Below, piece by piece: positions 1-7,258 of a stretch of 25,802 nt of DNA (position 1 is its first letter; every line of letters starts with the position of its first letter). A program made the position numbers and the translations under genes. This DNA is from a virus. The stretch is taken from the IMG/VR virus record IMGVR_UViG_3300037585_001580, positions 1 to 25,802 of that record; one strand, given 5' to 3'. The notes beneath the pieces were generated by a model. It was not told where the DNA came from. It made no database searches and saw nothing but the letters and a program-made list of their open reading frames with translations.

Positions 1-2
1 AA

Positions 3-794
3 ATTCGTGAATTAGGGGCTTCTGCTATTGACCCTAATGGTAAAATAAAAATGAATCCTTTTGGTATTGTTGGTGGTTTTAATGAATTTGTAACTAGATT
101 TGCATCTATTGGTCAAGATATCTTTGATAAAGAAGAAGCTACAGCAGCAGCTTATTTAAAGATGCCTGTCATTCCTGATAATAGAGCTTTATATGAATCT
201 TTAAGTAATATAAATACTTTTGTTCTAGAAAATGGTGAAGAAATTACAGGTGCTGCAGCTGGTTTAGAAATAGCTAAAAGATACTCTACAGAAATAAATG
301 ATGTAAGTAAAGAAATTGCGGATGCTTCTGATAAAGAAGTAAATAATTTTTTAAAAGATAATGAGTTTGTAAAAAACTCAACTCTTGAATTAGATCAAAA
401 AAGAGCTTTATTTAAAGCTATTAAAATAGCTCAAGTACAATTAAAATATTCTTTAGCTAACTCTTTTAAAGGTGAGGATAGATTAACAGAAAAAAACTTA
501 AATGAATTTGGTGAGTTGACTAGATTTATTGGAGGTTTTCAATCAGTAGCTGATGTTACTACTGCTTTAAGAGAACTAGAACAATTAGCTTATGGAAGAT
601 TAAAATTTGAATTTAGGACTTTAATAAATGCAGGAGCTTCAGAATCTTATATTAGAAGACAGATAGGGGATCAACAATTTAATGTTTTGAGTCAGGCTTT
701 AACAGGAAGCAAAAACAAATCTATTAAAGAACTTGATGCTAATACAATTTTTAACTTGATACCAAAAATGAGAAAAGGAATTACAGGTAAATAA
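3..794 (+). CDS. C-terminal part of a large phage protein (5' end outside the window), probably virion-associated
   Basis: The reading frame is open from the first bases of the window. The Met codon at 51 is internal-looking: 16 in-frame codons precede it and there is no Shine-Dalgarno sequence before it. I therefore treat this as a 5'-truncated gene of which 263 residues are visible. The visible part is soluble-looking and mostly helical by composition, with Ala/Lys/Glu-rich stretches and no Cys cluster or membrane segment. The stop overlaps the next start by one base (TAATG at 792-796), so the two genes are probably translationally coupled. Its position directly before a 1087-aa virion-like protein suggests an internal virion or ejection protein. 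I recognise no catalytic motif, so that function is inference from context. Confidence 0.7.
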   Translation: MRELGASAIDPNGKIKMNPFGIVGGFNEFVTRFASIGQDIFDKEEATAAAYLKMPVIPDNRALYESLSNINTFVLENGEEITGAAAGLEIAKRYSTEINDVSKEIADASDKEVNNFLKDNEFVKNSTLELDQKRALFKAIKIAQVQLKYSLANSFKGEDRLTEKNLNEFGELTRFIGGFQSVADVTTALRELEQLAYGRLKFEFRTLINAGASESYIRRQIGDQQFNVLSQALTGSKNKSIKELDANTIFNLIPKMRKGITGK

Positions 795-3700
795 TGAATG
801 AAGAATTACAAGAAATAGGACAAGCTATATCGGATGGTCGTTTTGATCCAAGTCAATTAAATGCTGAAGAACAACAAGGGTTAGATGCTTTGTTGCGTCA
901 AGGTCTCGTACCGGGATATAAAAGTTTATCGGATGTCGTAAAAGTAAGACAAGGTGCTAAAATCTCTAAAGCACGAGAATATGCCAGAGCTGCAAAACCA
1001 CTTGAAGCAGAAACTGGTGTTAGTGCGGGAATGTTTGAAGGAGCAGCCGCAACAGTTGCAGCTTTAACAAATTATTGGTTACGAGGAGATGATTTAACTA
1101 AAGCTAGTATAACAGAAGCTTATCAATCAAAATCAAAAGCAGGCTTATCAAGGTTTTTTAAATCAGCTGGTGATTTGTTTGAAGGAGTAAAAAAAGTACC
1201 TAAAAGTAAAAAAGAATTACTTGGAGCTGTTTTTAAAGGATTAGCAGATGTTGTTCCTAATACAAAGCAATACATGAAATTATCTAAACAACTATATAAT
1301 ATGTCCGATCCAACTGTAGTAAGAAGTAAAGTAGAGTTAGATACGATTGCTAAAACAGCTATCGCTTCAGGAGCTGCAGCAGGAGCATATAGTATAGGAA
1401 ACAGTGCTATGGATTTTGCTACAAACAATGAGTTAGATGTAGCTAAAGTAACAAATAATGAATTACTTAAACTCAGTGCTCCTGAACAAATGTTATATGG
1501 AGCTTTTGAAGCTACTAAAAATAGTTTATTATTTGATGGTGGTGCTTTAGGTTTATTTAGTATTGTAGGAAATGGTCTTTCTTTTGGGGCTAAGTTTTTA
1601 TCAGGTACAAGAGGAGTATCACCTAAAGAAGTTGTATTGCGTTCAAGGGAATTAGGTGCTCCTGTTGGTTTAACTATTGCGTCTGATCCTAATAGTACAA
1701 TGGGTCCTATTGTAAAAGGTTTTGGTGAGTTTATTGGTGCTCTTCCTTTACAGTCTTCTGCTTTAACAAAACAAAAACAAGCTTTTGCAACAGCTGTAAC
1801 AAGATCTTATTTAAAACCTTTTATGGAGCAAAGTGCTTTTGGTTCTTTAGCTCCAGTACAGCATATAGAAACATTTGGTTATCAAGCTTTACCTATAATG
1901 AAAGATGTTTACAAAGCTAGTGAAAATCAAATCGATGATTTATGGGAAGGTCTTGAAGGCTATTATAGAAGTTTTGACCCAGATGGGAACATGGATATTA
2001 TTGGTATGCCACAAACCGATAAGATGGTAAATGCTGTAAGAGCTAGATTTGAACAAGATATGCCTAAAGCCATGCGAGAGTCAATAGACCCAAACATACA
2101 AAATATAACTAATCAATTCTCTCCTTTTAACTCTTTGGTAAAAGTTTTAGATGATATGGGGCAACAAAATACACAGTATACTATGGGTCAATACATTCAA
2201 TTACGTAAATCAGTAAACGCAGCTTTACGAGATGCAAAGCCTAATGATAAATATATACCTATAGCAGAAAACTTAAGATATTCTATGGAAGTAGATTTAA
2301 ATAATATTAATGGTAAAGGTAAAGGTGGTAGTATCATTGATATGTTTCAAAAATCAAGAGTTGTACAAGATAATTTAAAAGCAATAGCAGATGGAGAAAC
2401 TGTAAAACTAGGGGCTTTTAAAACATATAAAGCAGACGTAACAAACCCACAAACTGTTGAAGTCATGCAACAAACTTATTTAGATGATTTAAAAAAAGCT
2501 GTTGGGGGTATGGAAGAAAAATTAACTAAAAGTAATTATATGACTACTAGAATTTTATCTCCTTATGATAGGTTAACAATTAAAAATCAATTAAAGAAAT
2601 ATGATAACTTAATATTTAGTCAAAAGATGTTAGCAAATGTAGTAGGTGGAGCAAATGCTGCACCAGAAACAATGTTTAATACTTTATTTAGAAACACTTT
2701 TGTAAAAGGTAATTCTGGTTCTGTAAACGAGTTAAAAAGAATGTTGGGTGTAAATAGAGCTACAGAAAAAGGAGCTATTAATCCTGGTAGAGAAGTTTAT
2801 AAGAGAGCTAAATCAAGGTTTATATTAGATGCGTACTTAAGAGCCTTTGATAACCCTCCTTCTGTAGATTATAAAAATGTGCAAGATTTTATGGAAGAAG
2901 CTATAGAAAAAGGTTATGTTCCTGATGAGTATGCTGATACTTTATTAATGAATATGAAGAATGGAGAATCTATTGATCCTTATACTCTATCTACAAAATC
3001 AGCAGAAGGTTTGGGTGAAATAGATATAAAGAATATTAACATTTCTGCTGAAGAGTTAGGTAATTTTAATTATGATAAGTTACTTAAAAACCTTGGTTTA
3101 GATAAAGGAGACGAAGGTTATAATAGATTAGTTAATGTTATGTCAGATGGAACTAGTAAAGCTGATTTAGAAAAAGGTAAACAAGCTTTAGATAACATAT
3201 TAGATCTTATGTATATAGCTAAAGAAGGGGACTCTTTCAAAGTAGGAAGTCCTGCAAAACTATTATCACGTTCCGTGGCTCTTGGTGGAGCAGGAAGAGT
3301 AACTAGTTTAGCTTACGGAACTGTTGGAAAAAGAGGAGTTCAAACTGCGTCAACTGGAGCGATAGCTATGATAGCAGGTTTACCTGCTGCAATCGTTACT
3401 CCTTTGCTTTTTAGAACTTTAGGTACTTTACTTACTAATCCTGATTTTGCTAAAAGATTATTAGATGCTTATACTACGGAAGAAAGATTAGCCAGAGCAG
3501 GTAAATTTAAATTACTACCAGAAAAAATTAGAGCTAAAAGAAAACTTATTGCTCAAATACTTAACGCTACTTTAGAAGAAGATAAAGATAAACCAAGAAT
3601 AGATCCTGATAAAGTTACAGACGAAGAAATTATGGAAGTTATTCAAAACATGGGTACTCCTGTGCCTGACACAAGAGTAAAAGTAGATATGTTACCTGAA

Positions 3701-4057
3701 GACCAACAACAAAAATTATTTCCTGAATATGTAATTTACAAAAATGCAAAAGGTAGAGATAAACAATTTTATGACCAGTATTTAGCAGGTATAGAAACCT
3801 CTACAGCTGAAATAAAACAAGATGATAAAGATGGTCAGATATCTTCTTTTGATTTGTTAAATTTAGTAAAACCTACTGAAGAAGAAGAGCAACCTGAACA
3901 ACCTATGCAAGCTCAACAACCAGCTATACAATCAACACAACAACCTACTGGGTTAGAGAATATTTTCTCTAGTGCTGATTATGGTAATTTATTTCCAGAC
4001 GACCCAATGGGTGAGATGATTGCTCAAAGAAGAGAGAAAGGCGTTAATCGTGGATAA
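794..4057 (+). CDS. Large internal-virion/DNA-ejection-like protein, 1087 aa
   Basis: This is a very long single ORF starting with ATG in a TAATG overlap with the upstream gene. It is helical, with Ala/Gly-rich apolar stretches near residues 75-92, 185-205 and 248-270, and a clear hydrophobic segment near 852-882. The C-terminal tail (about 1025-1050) is rich in Gln, Glu and Pro. Length, low Cys content, amphipathic segments and position at the end of a structural module resemble the large internal core or ejection proteins of podoviruses, which leave the capsid and help DNA cross the envelope. I cannot see a lytic transglycosylase or protease motif. The structural role is therefore inferred from size, composition and neighbours. 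Two small membrane proteins follow immediately with overlaps. Confidence 0.6.
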   Translation: MNEELQEIGQAISDGRFDPSQLNAEEQQGLDALLRQGLVPGYKSLSDVVKVRQGAKISKAREYARAAKPLEAETGVSAGMFEGAAATVAALTNYWLRGDDLTKASITEAYQSKSKAGLSRFFKSAGDLFEGVKKVPKSKKELLGAVFKGLADVVPNTKQYMKLSKQLYNMSDPTVVRSKVELDTIAKTAIASGAAAGAYSIGNSAMDFATNNELDVAKVTNNELLKLSAPEQMLYGAFEATKNSLLFDGGALGLFSIVGNGLSFGAKFLSGTRGVSPKEVVLRSRELGAPVGLTIASDPNSTMGPIVKGFGEFIGALPLQSSALTKQKQAFATAVTRSYLKPFMEQSAFGSLAPVQHIETFGYQALPIMKDVYKASENQIDDLWEGLEGYYRSFDPDGNMDIIGMPQTDKMVNAVRARFEQDMPKAMRESIDPNIQNITNQFSPFNSLVKVLDDMGQQNTQYTMGQYIQLRKSVNAALRDAKPNDKYIPIAENLRYSMEVDLNNINGKGKGGSIIDMFQKSRVVQDNLKAIADGETVKLGAFKTYKADVTNPQTVEVMQQTYLDDLKKAVGGMEEKLTKSNYMTTRILSPYDRLTIKNQLKKYDNLIFSQKMLANVVGGANAAPETMFNTLFRNTFVKGNSGSVNELKRMLGVNRATEKGAINPGREVYKRAKSRFILDAYLRAFDNPPSVDYKNVQDFMEEAIEKGYVPDEYADTLLMNMKNGESIDPYTLSTKSAEGLGEIDIKNINISAEELGNFNYDKLLKNLGLDKGDEGYNRLVNVMSDGTSKADLEKGKQALDNILDLMYIAKEGDSFKVGSPAKLLSRSVALGGAGRVTSLAYGTVGKRGVQTASTGAIAMIAGLPAAIVTPLLFRTLGTLLTNPDFAKRLLDAYTTEERLARAGKFKLLPEKIRAKRKLIAQILNATLEEDKDKPRIDPDKVTDEEIMEVIQNMGTPVPDTRVKVDMLPEDQQQKLFPEYVIYKNAKGRDKQFYDQYLAGIETSTAEIKQDDKDGQISSFDLLNLVKPTEEEEQPEQPMQAQQPAIQSTQQPTGLENIFSSADYGNLFPDDPMGEMIAQRREKGVNRG

Positions 4058-4280
4058 CATGATGTTGTGGAATATTTTACTAACCGTTCTTTTATCCGCA
4101 GTCGGTTGGGCATTCAATAGAATGTTTCATGAAGTAAAGAGATTACAAATACTACTCAATAAAACCAGGGAAGAGTACCTGCCTCGTGATGATGCACAGT
4201 CACAGACAAATCAAATACTCGAACATCTTCGTAGATTAGAGGATAAACTTGATCGTTTTATTGAGAGATCAAATGGTTGA
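4050..4280 (+). CDS. Small single-span membrane protein with C-terminal coiled coil, 76 aa
   Basis: I chose the GTG at 4050 because AAAGG at 4037-4041 sits 8 nt upstream. A TTG at 4020 lengthens the ORF but has no ribosome site, and ATG 4059 or 4062 would be further from the SD. The gene overlaps the end of the 1087-aa gene by 8 nt. The product has a hydrophobic N-terminal helix of about 15 residues, then a basic region, the short motif YLPRDD and a heptad-like C-terminus ending RLEDKLDRFIERS. Short proteins of this layout are common in marine podoviruses beside the next gene. They are sometimes considered holin- or lysis-associated, but no function is established from sequence here. Confidence 0.7.
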   Translation: MDNMMLWNILLTVLLSAVGWAFNRMFHEVKRLQILLNKTREEYLPRDDAQSQTNQILEHLRRLEDKLDRFIERSNG

Positions 4281-4923
4281 GCCAGTAAGTGCGGTTCTCA
4301 CGGGAATTGCTTTAGTTACCAAAAGTGTAGAGTTTGTTAAAAAAAATATCAGTACTTGTCAGGATATTGGTGAATTAATTAGTCATGTAGAAAACGCCTT
4401 TGAAGGACAGAAAAAAGTCATAAAAGAAAGAGAGAAGTCGGGGGCCGATCCGTTTTCGACACAAGAAGTGGCCAAGGAAGTAATAAATGCTCGTCTTGCC
4501 CAAGAAGCCCTCTACGAAATGAAACAGCTAATTAACCTTAGATTTGGTCACGGGACATGGGAATACATTTTAGAAGAGCGTAAAAAACGTATAGATAAAA
4601 GAAAAAAAGCGATCAAAGAAGCACGGGCCAAGGCTCATAAGAAACAACAAGAAATTATGGAGTATGTTAAGTGGGGTTTTATTGCTATAGCAACAATAGC
4701 TTTTATAGGTGTATCTGTGGGAGTTACATTAAAGTTTTTTGTTACCTTAAGTTCCCCTGTTTATGCTCATGAGGTAGAACATGATGACGGAAGTTGTCTT
4801 ATTTATCTTCCAAAGTATTATCTTATGTGTATAAATGAATCAAGAGAATTAGCTGACACTCAGGTATATTTAGATTATTTAAATAATCGCAGACAATGGA
4901 TTGAAATAGAGACAAATAAGTAG
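4273..4923 (+). CDS. Conserved phage membrane-anchored protein, unknown function, 216 aa
   Basis: I prefer the ATG at 4273 over the TTG at 4249: it has GAGAG 5-6 nt upstream and overlaps the previous stop. The N-terminus (MVEPVSA) and the middle part with WEYILEERKKRID followed by a long Lys/Glu/Ala-rich helix (about 105-132) resemble a family I associate with marine T7-like and HMO-2011-like phages. One transmembrane helix lies near residues 134-158. The remaining C-terminal domain of about 55 residues contains two Cys and begins near SPVYAHEVEHDDGS, so it may be periplasmic. The preceding gene also encodes a small membrane protein with a coiled coil, so the pair might act together at the envelope. 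No catalytic residues are evident. Confidence 0.7.
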   Translation: MVEPVSAVLTGIALVTKSVEFVKKNISTCQDIGELISHVENAFEGQKKVIKEREKSGADPFSTQEVAKEVINARLAQEALYEMKQLINLRFGHGTWEYILEERKKRIDKRKKAIKEARAKAHKKQQEIMEYVKWGFIAIATIAFIGVSVGVTLKFFVTLSSPVYAHEVEHDDGSCLIYLPKYYLMCINESRELADTQVYLDYLNNRRQWIEIETNK

Positions 4924-5012
4924 TACAATGATATGTATATAAATTCGTTTGACTTAGGTCGGAAGTAAGCATAAAGCTGAAGAAACGCATTATCTTGAAG
5001 GAGGTGATGTGT

Positions 5013-5126
5013 ATGACTAAAATGACTTTGTGGTACTTTAAAAAAGAACAGTATTTATATAAACAAAAAAAACTAATAAGGAGTTTATTATGTGGCAAAG
5101 ACCAGAAATCAAAGAAATTAACGTAG
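5013..5126 (+). CDS. Small basic ORF behind a near-perfect Shine-Dalgarno, overlapping pqqA, 37 aa
   Basis: The ATG at 5013 is preceded by AAGGAGGTGAT (4998-5008), an almost complete match to the 16S rRNA 3' end and the strongest ribosome site in the window. The peptide is basic and aromatic (MTKMTLWYFKKEQ, then Lys/Tyr-rich) and ends at 5126. It overlaps the pqqA start at 5090 in another frame. It may be a true small phage protein, or a leader whose translation keeps the pqqA ribosome site open. The 89-nt leader before it contains GGTCGGAAGTAAGC. Nothing homologous can be named from sequence alone. Confidence 0.5.
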   Translation: MTKMTLWYFKKEQYLYKQKKLIRSLLCGKDQKSKKLT

Positions 5127-5164
5127 GCTTAGAGATTAACTGCTACGCTTGTGCTGAAATATAA
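5090..5164 (+). CDS. pqqA: PqqA, pyrroloquinoline quinone precursor peptide, 24 aa
   Basis: A 24-codon gene with a good ribosome site (AAGGAG, 5078-5083, six nt before ATG). The peptide starts MWQRPEIK and carries GLEINCY followed by ACAEI. It matches the PqqA pattern position by position: Met1, Trp2, Pro5, Gly13, Leu14, Glu15 and Tyr19 fall at the same numbers as in the 23-residue Klebsiella PqqA. Glu15 and Tyr19 are the two residues that the radical-SAM enzyme PqqE crosslinks, with PqqD as chaperone, to begin making PQQ, the cofactor of periplasmic alcohol and sugar dehydrogenases. Two Cys (18 and 21) flank Tyr19, which is unusual. No pqqB, C, D or E is seen in the window, so the peptide would depend on host enzymes. 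It is likely an auxiliary metabolic gene. Confidence 0.9.
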   Translation: MWQRPEIKEINVGLEINCYACAEI

Positions 5165-5179
5165 ATAGAGGATATTATT

Positions 5180-5686
5180 ATGATGAAAAGTAAAGGATAC
5201 TCTAAAGGTGGAGCTAAAATGATGAAAGCCAGAGGCGGTAAGATGGCTAAAGGCTATTCTAAGGGCGGAGCTAAAATGATGAAAGCCAGAGGCGGTAAGA
5301 TGGCCAAAGGTTATTCTAAAGGTGGAGCTAAGATGATGCGAGCTAACAAGGGTGGTTTTGGTGATTCTCCTAGTTTTAAAGGTTATACTAAAAAGCCTAT
5401 TACTAGGGCTGGAGTAAAAAATCCTAACAAGGGTGGTTTTACAGATCCTAAAAAGCTTATCAATAGAGCTAAAGTACTTGGTGGATCTAGAGCAATGAAT
5501 AGTCGAGCAAATCAAATAAAAGCTTTTAAAGAATTTTTAGGAGCTTTGCCTTTGCCAACTAGAACTGCACTTGTAAAAAAAGGTATAAAAAAATTAGTAA
5601 ACCCTGCACTTAAAAATTTAGGTACTGTAGGTAAAAGTAAAGTAAAAACTTTAAAAGATTTTAGAAGTTTAAAAAAGAAAAAATAA
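5180..5686 (+). CDS. Lys/Gly/Met-rich repeat protein, 168 aa
   Basis: The start ATG 5180 follows AGAGGA at 5167-5172. The N-terminal third holds 19-residue tandem repeats (motif KGYSKGGAKMMKARGGKMA) covering residues 5-42 twice, with a third partial copy to about residue 55. The rest is strongly basic, with an NKGGF motif occurring twice (near residues 56 and 79) and ends RSLKKKK. The protein has very high net positive charge, no membrane span and no enzyme motif. Similar Lys/Gly/Met repeat proteins occur in marine podoviruses, to my knowledge without known function. Charge suggests nucleic-acid or membrane-surface binding, but that is inference. It follows pqqA by 15 nt on the same strand. 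Confidence 0.75.
   Translation: MMKSKGYSKGGAKMMKARGGKMAKGYSKGGAKMMKARGGKMAKGYSKGGAKMMRANKGGFGDSPSFKGYTKKPITRAGVKNPNKGGFTDPKKLINRAKVLGGSRAMNSRANQIKAFKEFLGALPLPTRTALVKKGIKKLVNPALKNLGTVGKSKVKTLKDFRSLKKKK
5192..5344 (+). repeat. 57-bp in-frame tandem repeat, two full copies and one partial
   Basis: Copy 1 is 5192-5248, copy 2 5249-5305, and a partial third copy runs 5306-5344. Copies 1 and 2 encode identical peptides but differ at silent positions (for example GGATAC versus GGCTAT), so the peptide is kept while the DNA has drifted. That points to selection on the protein repeat rather than a fresh duplication. Confidence 0.9.
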
Positions 5687-5696
5687 GGAAAATTAT

Positions 5697-5822
5697 ATGC
5701 CTACACTTCCAAGCGACAAAACACTTAAGAAATTAGGTTACAAAAAAAGAATGGTAAATAATAGATCTACTTACGTAAAAGTTAAAAAAATTAACTTAAA
5801 ACGTGGTATAAAGAAAAAATAA
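5697..5822 (+). CDS. Small basic protein, 41 aa
   Basis: ATG 5697 lies 10 nt after the previous stop, with AAGGAAAA just upstream. The peptide begins MPTLPSDKTLKKLGY and ends RGIKKK. About a third of residues are Lys or Arg, and the charge profile resembles the C-terminal part of the upstream repeat protein. It may act with it or be a nucleic-acid-binding micro-protein. No family is recognised. Confidence 0.65.
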   Translation: MPTLPSDKTLKKLGYKKRMVNNRSTYVKVKKINLKRGIKKK

Positions 5823-5831
5823 CTTGCAATA

Positions 5832-5854
5832 TATCCCATAAGTCTTATTATGGG
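5832..5854 (+). promoter_or_regulatory. Hairpin and degenerate copy of the 18-bp dyad directly before the 230-aa gene
   Basis: CCCATAA (5835-5841) pairs with TTATGGG (5848-5854) around a 6-nt loop. The same bases form a weak match (TATCCCAT-AA-GTCTTATT, 5832-5849) to the dyad found at the island promoters. The downstream ATG at 5857 has no ribosome site, so this stretch may control its translation, or be a promoter giving a very short leader. It could also be the end hairpin of the upstream transcript. Confidence 0.35.
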
Positions 5855-5856
5855 GT

Positions 5857-6549
5857 ATGGCATACTTAACATCCAATATTCCATACTTTAAAGTATGGGT
5901 TCGTAAAGAGTTTACAAACAACCACAGAGATTATCATGGAGAGTTCATACATGGACTTGCCATAGCTGTAACAGCTATACCTGATAAATCTTTGTCTTTT
6001 CAAATTGTATTTACAGGTTGTGAAGATGAAGACAATAGACTAGAGAGTCCTCATGGTGGGGCTATGTGGGCTCGTATGCCAATACAATCTTTAGTGGCTG
6101 ATGAACAATTAGATGTATGGCCTCCAAGAATACCTAATCATTTCATTCAGCCTTGGGATTGTTCTAGTAGACATTTTAGTATAGTTCGTTATGACAGAAC
6201 TAGTAGTAGTCCTTGGATTACTAAAATAGATGGTAACTTTTATAATGCTAAATATTACTTTACTATTGATTATACTAACGGAGATGAGTTAACTAGTTTA
6301 GGAGATGACGTTGCTCAACACAAACAAAGTCACATATTAGCTATAACTAGTGGTGAATTTAAAGGTCAAATCGTAGCTCAACCAAACAATAGAGTGCGTG
6401 TTACTAATCCTGCTTTATGGGTTACAGGAAAAGGAGCTCCTGATTTTATACCAAGTCAACATGAGTTTTCTGCTGAAGAAGATGAATCCTATTTAAATCC
6501 TGAGTACACATTTAATAATTTATATTCTGATGAAGATACAGACAAGTAA
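5857..6549 (+). CDS. Conserved marine-phage protein, unknown function, 230 aa
   Basis: The product starts MAYLTSNIPYFKVWVRKEF and contains conserved-looking blocks GGAMWARMP (about 68-76), QPWDCSS (about 98-104), PSPWITKIDG-type text, HKQSHIL and PNNRVRVTNPALW. I recognise this as a conserved protein family of marine podoviruses, without a known function. It is soluble and rich in aromatic residues and beta-type patterns, with an acidic C-terminus (EEDESYLNPEYTFNNLYSDED). The ATG at 5857 lacks a Shine-Dalgarno and no other in-frame start exists upstream (stop at 5839-5841). The 3' end overlaps the exonuclease gene by 20 nt, suggesting coupled expression with the replication module. Confidence 0.75.
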   Translation: MAYLTSNIPYFKVWVRKEFTNNHRDYHGEFIHGLAIAVTAIPDKSLSFQIVFTGCEDEDNRLESPHGGAMWARMPIQSLVADEQLDVWPPRIPNHFIQPWDCSSRHFSIVRYDRTSSSPWITKIDGNFYNAKYYFTIDYTNGDELTSLGDDVAQHKQSHILAITSGEFKGQIVAQPNNRVRVTNPALWVTGKGAPDFIPSQHEFSAEEDESYLNPEYTFNNLYSDEDTDK

Positions 6550-7258
6550 CCAACGAATTATACTCACCGATGTTGTATTTGATAAAAAATATAACTACAA
6601 AGAATTAAAACGTAATGACGAAGAGATACGTACTTATTCTGTAAAAGATAAAAAAGTACCAAGTGTAACTACTATATTGTCAGCAACACAAAGCAAACAA
6701 AAACAAGATTCCTTACAAGCTTGGCGAGATAGAGTAGGCAATGAAGAAGCTGCACGGATCACGAAACAAGCTTCTACAAGAGGTACTGAAATGCACTATG
6801 TGTTAGAACAGTATTTAAATGGCCAGGGTTATTTGAATTTATCTGAGAAAGGTGAATTAGCTCGTACTATGGCTCATACAGTATTAGAAAACATGAGTGA
6901 TATAAATGTTATATATGGAACAGAAGTTAATTTAGAATATAAACAAAGATGGGCAGGCACTTGTGATTTAGTGTGTGAGTCTAACGGTGTATTGACATTA
7001 GGTGATTTTAAACAATCAAATAAACCTAAAAGAGAAGAATGGATTACAGACTATTATTATCAGCTAGCGGCTTACTCTTTAGCCCATAGTCTACATTTTG
7101 GAGAAATAGATAGATGCTTAATATTAATGTGTACTCCTCAACTTGTTTTTCAAAAGTTTGTTATGAGTAAAGATTTGTTAAATGAATACCAAGATCGTTG
7201 GTTAGCTAGGGTTGAAAAGTTTTATGCTTTAGCTATCAAAGATGCTTTAGATTTTTAG
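6530..7258 (+). CDS. PD-(D/E)XK exonuclease (RecB/Cas4-like), 242 aa
   Basis: The product has the ordered motifs of the PD-(D/E)XK nuclease fold: RGTEMH at 84-89 (the GTxxH element of RecB-type nucleases), GTCDLV with catalytic Asp146, then GDFK with Asp159 and Lys161, and the QxxxY element (Gln178, Tyr182) in YYYQLAAY. Such proteins degrade DNA ends and serve phage recombination or host-DNA turnover during replication. The start ATG 6530 lies inside the upstream gene. The stop overlaps the end of the convergent helicase gene by 12 bp, leaving no room for a terminator between them. Length is typical for a stand-alone phage exonuclease. Confidence 0.87.
   Translation: MKIQTSNQRIILTDVVFDKKYNYKELKRNDEEIRTYSVKDKKVPSVTTILSATQSKQKQDSLQAWRDRVGNEEAARITKQASTRGTEMHYVLEQYLNGQGYLNLSEKGELARTMAHTVLENMSDINVIYGTEVNLEYKQRWAGTCDLVCESNGVLTLGDFKQSNKPKREEWITDYYYQLAAYSLAHSLHFGEIDRCLILMCTPQLVFQKFVMSKDLLNEYQDRWLARVEKFYALAIKDALDF

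Noticed and set aside
1123-1428. Minus-strand 101-aa frame
   Set aside because: It lies wholly inside the 1087-aa gene and has no ribosome site.
4925-4945. Further dyad/promoter copy before the pqqA leader
   Set aside because: GATATGTATATA resembles the motif but lacks one base and the CTT core; the match is not better than expected in AT-rich DNA.
4823-5098. Minus-strand 91-aa frame near pqqA
   Set aside because: It is antisense to the 216-aa gene end, the leader and pqqA, with no ribosome site.
5129-5515. Minus-strand 128-aa frame with repeats
   Set aside because: It is the antisense of the Lys/Gly repeat gene; its repeats simply mirror the sense repeats.
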